Of a stretch of DNA of 64,000 nucleotides, positions 50,653 through 58,215 are shown in pieces. Numbering within the stretch: position 1 is the stretch's first letter; every line of letters starts with the position of its first letter. The DNA lies in assembly GCA_023411375.1 (NCBI GenBank), contig JAEYOW010000016.1, forward strand, positions 1 through 64,000. The letters run 5' to 3'. Both the position numbers and the translations under genes were made by a program. The notes below the pieces were generated by a model, which was not told the origin of the DNA, ran no database searches, and saw nothing but the letters and a program-made list of their open reading frames with translations. This DNA comes from Bacillota bacterium. GTDB lineage: Bacteria > Bacillota > Clostridia > Christensenellales > Aristaeellaceae.

Positions 50653-52197
50653 ATGAAGCAGGGTAAACCGCATCCGATTTGGCGGCGTATTTTTTTCCTG
50701 ACGCTGTTTTTAGCCGCTGCGTCCGCGCTCGGCTATCTGTTCAGAAGCCTTGGCTTTCCGGAAACGAACGTTGTTTTGGCCTATTTGCTCGCAGTTGTCA
50801 TGACCGCCTGGATGACGGACGGCTTTTTGTTCGGCGTGCTCGCCTCAGTCGCGGCGACATTCGCCTTTAACTACTTTTTTACCGTTCCTATTTTTACCTT
50901 TGCCGTGAATGATCCCAGCTATTGGGTAACCTTTTCAATTATGACGGGCACCGCGCTGATCACCAGCACGCTGACCTCCCACGTTAAGCGTAGCGCGCAG
51001 GAGGCGAGAGCGAGAGAGGCCGATACCAATGCCGTATATGCGCTGACAAGCCGCCTGACAAACGCGCGAAGCGCCGGGGAGATGGCATGCTGCGCTATCG
51101 GCGCGCTGAGCGCCTGCCTTGACTGCCGGGCTGCCTTTGTTTTTTTTGACGGAGAGGGAAACCCGGAGGAAAGCTTCTTACAGCAGGAAAGCAGCGGAAA
51201 GCAGGCTTGCCGGAGGCTGGCGGACTCGCGGGCGCTTGCGGAGCGGTTTTCAAGTCGGCAGCATACGCAGCCGGATGGAATGTCCGGCGGGGAATTTTGC
51301 GACTATCCCGTGTGCGGAACCAAGGCGTTGCTTGGGGTAATGCGCATCCCAAATGAAACTGCACAGCGGCTGGATGAATCCCGGCTTCGCCTGCTGCATC
51401 TGATGAATGAAACGCTTGCGCTTGCGCTGGACAGGCTGGACGCTATGGAGCAGCAGCTTCGCTTGCGCGAACAGGCGGAACAGGAGCGCTACAGGGGCAA
51501 CCTTTTGCGCGCCATATCACACGACCTGAGAACGCCGCTTGCGGGGATTATGGGCACATCGGAAATACTGATGGATATGTCGGGCGGGCAGGACCCGAGA
51601 TATGGGCTTGCGGAAGCGATTTACAGGGATGCGGATTGGCTGCACGCGCTTGTAGAGAATATTTTGAGCCTGACGCGCCTTCAGGAAGGGCGCATGGTGC
51701 TGCAGAAAAGCCCGGAACCCATTGAGGAAGTCGTTGGCGCGGCTATCCATCATTTTTCCAAACGCGCGCCGGGGCGTGAGATTACCGTAAACGTGCCGGA
51801 TGAGCTGCTGATGGTGCCTATGGATGCAAAGCTGATACAGCAGGTACTGATCAACCTTATGGATAATGCGCTTAAGCACACCGCGGCTCAGGAAGAAATC
51901 TCGGTAACCGTCACGGGAGAAAACGGTTTTGCGCGCGTTTGCGTGGCGGACCGGGGGAGTGGCATCCGCAAAGAGGATTTGCCCAATGTTTTTCAAATGT
52001 TTTATACATCCCGCTCGCGGCGGCTGGACGCGGTGCAAGGAATAGGCCTCGGCCTTTCCATATGCGACGCGATTGTGAAGGCGCATGGCGGCGAGATTGG
52101 CGCCTGTAACCGGACAGACGGCCCGGGAGCGATGTTTACCTTTACGCTTCCCACAAATATGGAGGAAAAGGCAGGAGAAACCCCGTGCGCAACGTAA
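50653..52197 (+). CDS. Short KdpD-like sensor histidine kinase (DUF4118)
   Basis: 514 residues. It begins directly with the DUF4118 membrane domain of KdpD (FPETNVVLAYLLAVVMTAWM, FAFNYFFTVPIFTFAVNDPS), then a GAF-like region, HisKA with AISHDLRTPLAGIMGTSEI, and HATPase_c with NLMDNALKHT and DRGSGIRKEDLPNVF. The N-terminal KdpD ATP-binding domain and the universal-stress domain of true KdpD are absent. The ATG has GGGGAGG upstream. The kinase gene overlaps the response regulator by 13 nt. It probably senses the same kind of membrane or ionic signal as KdpD. Confidence 0.9.
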   Translation: MKQGKPHPIWRRIFFLTLFLAAASALGYLFRSLGFPETNVVLAYLLAVVMTAWMTDGFLFGVLASVAATFAFNYFFTVPIFTFAVNDPSYWVTFSIMTGTALITSTLTSHVKRSAQEARAREADTNAVYALTSRLTNARSAGEMACCAIGALSACLDCRAAFVFFDGEGNPEESFLQQESSGKQACRRLADSRALAERFSSRQHTQPDGMSGGEFCDYPVCGTKALLGVMRIPNETAQRLDESRLRLLHLMNETLALALDRLDAMEQQLRLREQAEQERYRGNLLRAISHDLRTPLAGIMGTSEILMDMSGGQDPRYGLAEAIYRDADWLHALVENILSLTRLQEGRMVLQKSPEPIEEVVGAAIHHFSKRAPGREITVNVPDELLMVPMDAKLIQQVLINLMDNALKHTAAQEEISVTVTGENGFARVCVADRGSGIRKEDLPNVFQMFYTSRSRRLDAVQGIGLGLSICDAIVKAHGGEIGACNRTDGPGAMFTFTLPTNMEEKAGETPCAT

Positions 52198-52895
52198 CGG
52201 CCCATGTGCTGATCATTGAGGACGACGCCCAGATTCGCAGCTTCATTTCCTATGCTTTGACGGCCGAGAGCTTTCATGTGCTGACCGCCGATACCGCGCA
52301 GGCAGGGCTGAGCAGCCTAATCTGTGAGCCGGTGGATTTGCTGCTGCTTGATATGGGGCTTCCGGATTTTGACGGGATGGATGTTATCCGCAAGGTGCGC
52401 GAGTGGTCGGAGGTGCCGATTATCGTGGTGTCGGCCCGCGACCAGGACCGTGAAAAAGCCGCCGCGCTGGACGCGGGCGCGGATGATTATCTGACCAAGC
52501 CTTTTTCCACAACTGAGCTGATGGCTCGCATCCGCGTCGCGCTGCGCCATCTGTACCGTCAGGGGGGAAACAAGGGATCGTCCGTGCTTCAGACGGGCGA
52601 TTTGAAGCTTGACCTGGACAAACGCCTTGTCTACCTGAAGGAGGAGGAACTGCACGTAACGCCAATGGAGTATAGCCTGCTATCGTTGTTCTTGCGCAAT
52701 ATGGGCAAGGTGCTCACGTCCACGATGATTATCCGCGAGGTATGGGGCGTGGGCTACGGCACGGATACGCAGGCTCTTCGCGCGCTGATGGCGGGCCTGA
52801 GAAGAAAAATTGAGGATAATCCTGCGAAGCCGCGGTACCTGTTGACGGAAATTGGGGTAGGGTACCGGCTGGCGGATCAATCGTCATGGGAGTGA
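52185..52895 (+). CDS. KdpE-like response regulator (OmpR family)
   Basis: 236 residues starting at a GTG with GGAG 7 nt upstream. Receiver motifs: LIIEDDAQIR, LLLDMGLPDFDGM (phospho-Asp), DYLTKPFS; DNA-binding winged helix with HVTPMEYSLLSLFLRNMGKVL and LMAGLRRKIEDNP. It is clearly a paralogue of the kdpE at 41735-42463, sharing the same T-P-M-E-Y and N-x-G-K-V-L segments. Either regulator, or both, could bind the TCTCACAC arrays. A hairpin follows at 52905. Confidence 0.92.
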   Translation: MRNVTAHVLIIEDDAQIRSFISYALTAESFHVLTADTAQAGLSSLICEPVDLLLLDMGLPDFDGMDVIRKVREWSEVPIIVVSARDQDREKAAALDAGADDYLTKPFSTTELMARIRVALRHLYRQGGNKGSSVLQTGDLKLDLDKRLVYLKEEELHVTPMEYSLLSLFLRNMGKVLTSTMIIREVWGVGYGTDTQALRALMAGLRRKIEDNPAKPRYLLTEIGVGYRLADQSSWE

Positions 52896-52904
52896 GCATA
52901 AAAA

Positions 52905-52938
52905 TTCGGCCTCAGCCGTGAAAACGGTTGAGGCCGAA
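52905..52938 (-). terminator. Terminator downstream of aroK (hairpin shared with the convergent regulator gene)
   Basis: TTCGGCCTCAGCCGT, GAAA loop, ACGGTTGAGGCCGAA: a 15-bp stem with one wobble. On the minus strand it is followed by TTTTTAT, so it ends the transcript that finishes with aroK; on the plus strand there is no T run. Confidence 0.8.
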
Positions 52939-53049
52939 AGCATGACGTGTGAAGCTGCACGATAGGTCCGCCTGGATCAGGCATTGAGAGCGCCAAAAGA
53001 AAGCCCGGCGTAGGGCGTCCAAGCCGGACGAAGAAAGCGGAGTAAGCCG

Positions 53050-53559
53050 TCAGCCGGCATACCTGCGCACAATCTCCTCCAGCGAAGCCAGGCCATTGTG
53101 AAAGCCGTTGCCGTTATCCATCACAATATCGGCGGCGCTGCGGTAAATCGGCATGCGCTCATTATAGATGCGCTCAATCTCCTCACGGCCCTTCTGGGCC
53201 AGCAGGGGGCGCTTTTCAGCGCGGATATCCAGCATGATATCGTCGATCGGGCGGTCGATCAGCACGATAATACCATGGTTTTTCATTAGACTGCGGTTGA
53301 TTTCGCGCAGGCAAACACCGCCGCCTGTGGAAATTACGCCCGGCGTCGCGTTGATCAGGTCCTCCAAAAGGCGGGTTTCGCCATCGCGAAAGGCCTGCTC
53401 GCCAAACATCTCGTACAGCTGCGCCGTATTCATGCCCGTGGTTTCGGTCAGATAGACGTCTGTGTCGAGGTACGGCATTTGAAGCTTGGCCGCGACGCGG
53501 CGTCCAAGCGCGCTTTTGCCGCTGCCCGGCATTCCCACCAAAAAGATATGACGGTCCAT
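53050..53559 (-). CDS. aroK: Shikimate kinase
   Basis: Phosphorylates shikimate in aromatic amino-acid synthesis. 169 residues: Walker A GMPGSGKSALGR, DTDVYLTE (the D-x-D substrate and metal motif), GEQAFRDGETRLL with the shikimate-binding Arg, ISTGGGVCL (shikimate-binding GGG) and the lid region RPLLAQKG. The ATG at 53559 has AGGAGG 7 nt upstream. It lies 30 nt after a sensor-kinase gene, away from other aro genes. Confidence 0.95.
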   Translation of the reverse strand: MDRHIFLVGMPGSGKSALGRRVAAKLQMPYLDTDVYLTETTGMNTAQLYEMFGEQAFRDGETRLLEDLINATPGVISTGGGVCLREINRSLMKNHGIIVLIDRPIDDIMLDIRAEKRPLLAQKGREEIERIYNERMPIYRSAADIVMDNGNGFHNGLASLEEIVRRYAG

Positions 53560-53589
53560 CTCCAATCCTCCTTCGTACCCTTGCCGCCG

Positions 53590-55065
53590 TTATGCTTCAA
53601 GCTTAGGCGGATTGGGGCGTCTGGCTGCCTGCAGGGTAAACCGGAAGCCCGCGCCGCGCTCCAGGGGCAGCACATCGATTGTCTGCCCGTGCATCTGGAG
53701 GATTTGCTTGCATATGCTAAGCCCAAGGCCGGTCCCCTTGCCCGAGGTGTGCGCTTTGTCGGCCTTGTAAAACCGCTCAAAGAGGTGAGCCCTGTCCTCG
53801 GGGGCAATCGGTTCGCCATCGTTTTGCACAACGACCGCGACAGTATTATCATGCAACAAGGATGTACGGATTGTCAAGTTACCATTCTCCACAACAAATT
53901 TCAAGGCATTATCGACAATATTATGCACAACCTGCGATATCCGGTCGTTATCGGCATGCACCATGCACGGCTCCCGTTCAAATTCCAGTTGTACATTCAG
54001 TGTTTTTTGTTCGATTTCGTTCATTCGGCCGATCAGCACGCGGCGAATCAGCTCGTTTATGTCAAAGTCGGACCACTGAAGCTGATCCACGCCCTTGTCC
54101 ATGCGGCTTAATTGCAGCAGATCGGCGATCAGGCGCTTCATGCGGTTGGTTTCGTCAAAGACGATTTGGAGATACCGCTGGTATTCCTCCTCGGGAATGG
54201 TGCCGTCCAGCATCCCCTCCACAAAGCCGTGGATGCTCGTGACGGGCGAGCGCAGCTCATGACTGACGTTTGCGACGAATTCCTTGCGGGTTTCCTCCAC
54301 CTGCTCCAGCTTATCCGCCATAACGTTGAACGCTCCGGCAAGCTGGCGCACCTCGTTGACGCCCGTTACCTCGGCGCGCGTGTTAAGCTTGCCGCGGCTC
54401 ATATCCTCGGCCGCGCCTGTAATGACCGTCAACGGCTTTACGATGCCGCGCGTATAAAAGGCCGTGCCGAACATGGCCACAATAGCCGCCAGCGCAAAGC
54501 CAACCGCGATTTGCAACAAAAGCCCGCGATATTCCGATTCGACAATTTGCGCACTGGTATGGATGAATACCGCGCCCAGTACGGCGTTATTCTGCACCCA
54601 TGGCACCGCCACCGTAAATACCGCCCCGCGCGACGCGTGCGTGATGCGCGCCTGAACCTCCTTGCCCTTTAAAACCTCCATCAGCGCATCGGACATATCG
54701 GAGGGGTCAAGGGTCTGCAGGGCGTCGTTGCTGCCCTGAACGGCGGTTTGCATATTGTCCATGATGCGGCCGTTCCGGTCCACGATCAGGATATACGCGC
54801 CGTAATCCTCATACACGGCCTGTGCTTTCCATTGCAGATAGGCCATGGTAGAGGTCTGGATATTCAGGTAGTCCGCAAGCGTGCTATCCTCCACGCGGCT
54901 GGCGAGGAAGGCGATTTCCCGCGCTTGAGAGAGCAGGCTCTCCATTCTGTTTTCCACGGTCGTCGAACGGATAGAAACCATCGAAAACGCGCCTCCGGTA
55001 AGCGCAACCAGCAGGATGACGACCATGAAAAGCAGAAGCAGCCTGTCAAACATGCTTTGAAACAT
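53590..55065 (-). CDS. Membrane sensor histidine kinase (PhoR/ResE type)
   Basis: 491 residues. N-terminal membrane helix (LLLLFMVVILLVALTGGAF), external sensor domain of about 140 residues resembling a PAS/CACHE fold, a second helix (IAVGFALAAIVAMFGTAFY), HAMP (about 200-250), HisKA with VANVSHELRSPVTSIHGFV and HATPase_c with NIVDNALKFV and KGTGLGLSICKQIL. It phosphorylates the regulator encoded 27 nt upstream. No specific signal can be read from the sensor domain. An AAAGGCGG site lies about 12 nt before the ATG; a second ATG four codons later is possible. Confidence 0.92.
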   Translation of the reverse strand: MFQSMFDRLLLLFMVVILLVALTGGAFSMVSIRSTTVENRMESLLSQAREIAFLASRVEDSTLADYLNIQTSTMAYLQWKAQAVYEDYGAYILIVDRNGRIMDNMQTAVQGSNDALQTLDPSDMSDALMEVLKGKEVQARITHASRGAVFTVAVPWVQNNAVLGAVFIHTSAQIVESEYRGLLLQIAVGFALAAIVAMFGTAFYTRGIVKPLTVITGAAEDMSRGKLNTRAEVTGVNEVRQLAGAFNVMADKLEQVEETRKEFVANVSHELRSPVTSIHGFVEGMLDGTIPEEEYQRYLQIVFDETNRMKRLIADLLQLSRMDKGVDQLQWSDFDINELIRRVLIGRMNEIEQKTLNVQLEFEREPCMVHADNDRISQVVHNIVDNALKFVVENGNLTIRTSLLHDNTVAVVVQNDGEPIAPEDRAHLFERFYKADKAHTSGKGTGLGLSICKQILQMHGQTIDVLPLERGAGFRFTLQAARRPNPPKLEA

Positions 55066-55092
55066 GTGTAAGCATGACCGCCTTTCTTAAAA

Positions 55093-55797
55093 TCAGCCCG
55101 CCTTGTATTCGAACTTATACCCGACGCGCCACACGGTATGGATTTCCCAGCCGTGCTTTTCACATTCAGGCAATTTTTCGCGAAGGCGCTTGATGTGCAC
55201 GTCTACCGTCCGGCTGTCGCCAAAGAAGTCGAAGCCCCATACGCGCTCCAAAAGCTGCTCGCGCGTGAAAACCATATTGGGGTGGGAGGCCAGGTAGTAT
55301 AGCACCTCCAGTTCCTTGGGCGGCATTTCCACCTCTTTGCTCTCGTAGGTCACCTCGTAACGCGAAAGGCTGACCGTCAGTTCGGGAAAGCGGATGGTGT
55401 CGTCTGCCGTTTCGCCGTCCTCCCCGCTTGGCGCGCGGCGGAGCACCGCCTTGACGCGCGCGACCATCTCCTTGTTTTCAAAGGGTTTGGTGATGTAATC
55501 GTCCGCGCCAAGCTCCAGGCCGAGCACCTTGTCGAAGGTTTCATCCTTCGCGGTGAGCATGATAACGGGCACCTTGCTGGTTTTGCGGATTTCGCGCAAA
55601 ACCTGAAGGCCGTCCATGCCGGGCAGCATCACGTCCAGCAAAACAAGCGCGGGCAAACGGCGCCGAAACGCCTCCAGCGCCTCGTCGCCGCGCGCAGCCT
55701 CCGTTACCTCATAGCCTTCCTTTTCCAGATAGAGCCGTACAAGATGGCTGATGTTTACATCGTCGTCTACCAGCAAAATGCGTTGCTTTTCAGGCAA
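55093..55797 (-). CDS. OmpR/PhoB-family response regulator
   Basis: 234 residues from the TTG at 55797, which has GAGGTG 6 nt upstream; an ATG nine codons earlier (55824) lacks a ribosome binding site but would start just after the mutS2 stop. Receiver: LLVDDDVNIS, LLDVMLPGMDGL (phospho-Asp), DYITKPFEN; winged helix with MPPKELEVLYYLASHPNMVFTREQL and SRTVDVHIKRLREKLP. It partners the sensor kinase that follows and probably controls envelope or phosphate-like stress genes; the target is not evident. Confidence 0.92.
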   Translation of the reverse strand: MPEKQRILLVDDDVNISHLVRLYLEKEGYEVTEAARGDEALEAFRRRLPALVLLDVMLPGMDGLQVLREIRKTSKVPVIMLTAKDETFDKVLGLELGADDYITKPFENKEMVARVKAVLRRAPSGEDGETADDTIRFPELTVSLSRYEVTYESKEVEMPPKELEVLYYLASHPNMVFTREQLLERVWGFDFFGDSRTVDVHIKRLREKLPECEKHGWEIHTVWRVGYKFEYKAG

Positions 55798-55830
55798 TTC
55801 CCACACCTCTTTTTTAAATTGCATACGGCG

Positions 55831-58185
55831 CTATTTCAGCGTGACGATGGTAACGCCCTGCTCGCCCTCGCCATACATACCGTCGCGGTATTTTTTCACG
55901 TTCATGTGCGTACGCAGGTGGCGCTGAATTCCCGTGCGCAGCACGCCGGTTCCCTTGCCGTGAATGATGCTGACCTCGCCCAGGCCCGCGAGGGTCGCGT
56001 CGGCCAAATAGGTATCCACGGCGTTAAGCGCTTCCTCCAGATTCATGCCGCGCACGTCCACTTCCAAGGGCACGGCGGGCCGGACGGATGAGGTTTTGTT
56101 AAGCACGCGGCTTTTTGCCTCTTTCGGCGGCTCAATAACGCGGAGCTGGCTTAAGTGCGCCTTCATTTTGATGATGCCCGCTTGAATCTGCAACTCGCCG
56201 TTTTTATCCGGGAGGGAAAGCACGGTGCCGTTGGTTTTCAGGTGCACGATTTCCACGCTTTGGCCTATGCGCACGCTCTTGGGCGGGGTAAAGTTGACGG
56301 CGCTGTGCGCGGAGAGGCCCTCGCTTAGCGCGTCGATGCCGTCAGCCATGCGCTTTTTAAGCTTTTGTACCTCGTGCTCCGGGGTTTGGGCCTGCTTTTT
56401 CATGGCCTTGAGTTCGCTGATGATGGCGTCGGCCTCGCGGCGGGCGTTTTCCATCACGCGGCGCGCATCGTCCTTTGCCTTTTGCAAGCTCTTGGTACGG
56501 CTTTGCTCGATCTCGCGGCGCAGTTTCTCGGCCTCGTCGCGCAGCTTGACGGTTTCCCTGCGCGTATCCTCGGCCATCTGCCGCTCGCGCTCGGCGACCT
56601 GGCGGTGATACTCCGCGTTGGCGATGACGTCCTCAAACCGGATATCCTCCTTGGAAAGCAGCGCCTTCGCGCTGTCGATCAGATTCTCCGGCAGACCGAG
56701 CTTGCGGGAAATTTCAAACGCGTTGCTCTTTCCCGGGATGCCGATGGACAGCCGGTAGGTAGGCCTGAGCGATTCCACGTCAAACTCCACGCTCGCGTTT
56801 TCCACCCCCGGGGTGCTAAGCGCAAAGGCTTTCAGCTCGCTGTAATGGGTGGTGGCCATGGTGCGTATTTGCCGGCCCAGCAGGCTGGTTAAGATGCTCT
56901 GCGCAAGCGCCGCGCCTTCGGTGGGGTCGGTGCCCGCGCCAAGCTCGTCAAAGAGCGCAAGGTCGTTATCCCGCACCGTGGTCATAATGCTTACGATGTT
57001 GGTCATGTGCGAGGAGAAGGTGGAAAGCGACTGTTCGATGGACTGCTCGTCGCCGATGTCGGCAAAAACGCGGCCAAATACGGACAGCTCTGTGCCAAGG
57101 TCGGCAGGCACATGCAAGCCGGCCTGCGCCATCAAAGTGAAAAGGCCCACTGTCTTCAGCGTAACGGTTTTGCCGCCGGTGTTTGGGCCCGTGATGATCA
57201 GCGTGGTGAATTCGCCGCCCAGCCACAGGTCGCTTGGCACCACCTTTTCGCTGTCGATCAGCGGATGGCGGCCCCGGACGATCTTGATAAAGCCGCGCGT
57301 GTTCATCCTGGGCAAAGAGGCGCGCAGCTCCTTTGCCAGCAGTCCCTTGGAAAAGGCAAAATCCAGATGGGCGAGAAGGTCGATGTTGAGAAAGACCGCC
57401 TCCGCGTGCGGCGCGAGCTGGTCGGAAAGCGCCTGAAGGATGCGCGCGATTTCCTGCTGCTCCTTTGCGCGAAGCTGCTTGAGGTCGTTGCCCAGCTCCA
57501 CCACGAACATCGGCTCGATAAACAGCGTCGCGCCCGTCGCGCTCTGGTCGTGCACCAGGCCGGGTACGTTCTGGCGGCATTCCGCCTTGACGGGGATGCA
57601 GTAGCGGTCGCCCCGCATGGTGATGATGCTGTCCTGCAGGTTTTTGGAAAAGGTGGAGCTTCGGATCATCTGGCTGAGTTTCTCCCGCATGCGCTCATTG
57701 GCGCCGCGAATCTGCCTGCGAATCTGGAAAAGCTCGGTGGAGGCCCGGTCCGCGATTTCCTCCTCGCTCATGATGGCATTGGTGATCTCGTTTTCGATGC
57801 TTTCAAGAGCGGTCAGGCGGCTGGCAAGACCGGTCAGAATAGGGGTGTCCTCCCGGTCCTTGATCAGCGCGCCGCGCGCCGCGCGGGCCGCCCGCAGGCA
57901 GCCCGCCACGTCCAGCAGCGCGCGCGGGCTCAGGCAGGCGCCTTTTTTGGCAAGCGTGATCTGTTCGCGCACGTCGGCAAAGCTCACCAACGGCTGCCCG
58001 CCCAGATAGGTCAAAAGAACGGAGGCCTCCTCCGTCTCGTCCAGCGCGTGTAAAACCTCGGAGAGGTCTGAATACGGCCGAAGGGCCAGACACTTTTCAC
58101 GGCCCATGTCGGTTATGGCGTGCCCGGCCAGGCGCTCGCGAATTTTGGTAAATTCCAGTACGCGCAATGCGCGGTCCTGTTCCAT
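55831..58185 (-). CDS. mutS2: MutS2, endonuclease/ribosome-rescue ATPase
   Basis: 784 residues. MutS-type ATPase core with Walker A ITGPNTGGKTVTLKT and the following STFSSHMTN, LFDELGAGTDPTEGAAL and MATTHYSELKAFAL motifs; a long coiled coil (about 510-640, rich in Glu, Arg and Lys); a KOW-like strand region and a C-terminal Smr domain (EVDVRGMNLEEAL, IIHGKGTGVLRTGIQ). It lacks the MutS mismatch-recognition domain. MutS2 acts in recombination control and in splitting collided ribosomes in Bacillota. The ATG at 58185 has AAAGGAG 9 nt upstream. It starts 30 nt after the U32 gene. Confidence 0.95.
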   Translation of the reverse strand: MEQDRALRVLEFTKIRERLAGHAITDMGREKCLALRPYSDLSEVLHALDETEEASVLLTYLGGQPLVSFADVREQITLAKKGACLSPRALLDVAGCLRAARAARGALIKDREDTPILTGLASRLTALESIENEITNAIMSEEEIADRASTELFQIRRQIRGANERMREKLSQMIRSSTFSKNLQDSIITMRGDRYCIPVKAECRQNVPGLVHDQSATGATLFIEPMFVVELGNDLKQLRAKEQQEIARILQALSDQLAPHAEAVFLNIDLLAHLDFAFSKGLLAKELRASLPRMNTRGFIKIVRGRHPLIDSEKVVPSDLWLGGEFTTLIITGPNTGGKTVTLKTVGLFTLMAQAGLHVPADLGTELSVFGRVFADIGDEQSIEQSLSTFSSHMTNIVSIMTTVRDNDLALFDELGAGTDPTEGAALAQSILTSLLGRQIRTMATTHYSELKAFALSTPGVENASVEFDVESLRPTYRLSIGIPGKSNAFEISRKLGLPENLIDSAKALLSKEDIRFEDVIANAEYHRQVAERERQMAEDTRRETVKLRDEAEKLRREIEQSRTKSLQKAKDDARRVMENARREADAIISELKAMKKQAQTPEHEVQKLKKRMADGIDALSEGLSAHSAVNFTPPKSVRIGQSVEIVHLKTNGTVLSLPDKNGELQIQAGIIKMKAHLSQLRVIEPPKEAKSRVLNKTSSVRPAVPLEVDVRGMNLEEALNAVDTYLADATLAGLGEVSIIHGKGTGVLRTGIQRHLRTHMNVKKYRDGMYGEGEQGVTIVTLK

Positions 58186-58215
58186 AGGGAGTACTCCTTT
58201 CGGAAAATCCATTTG

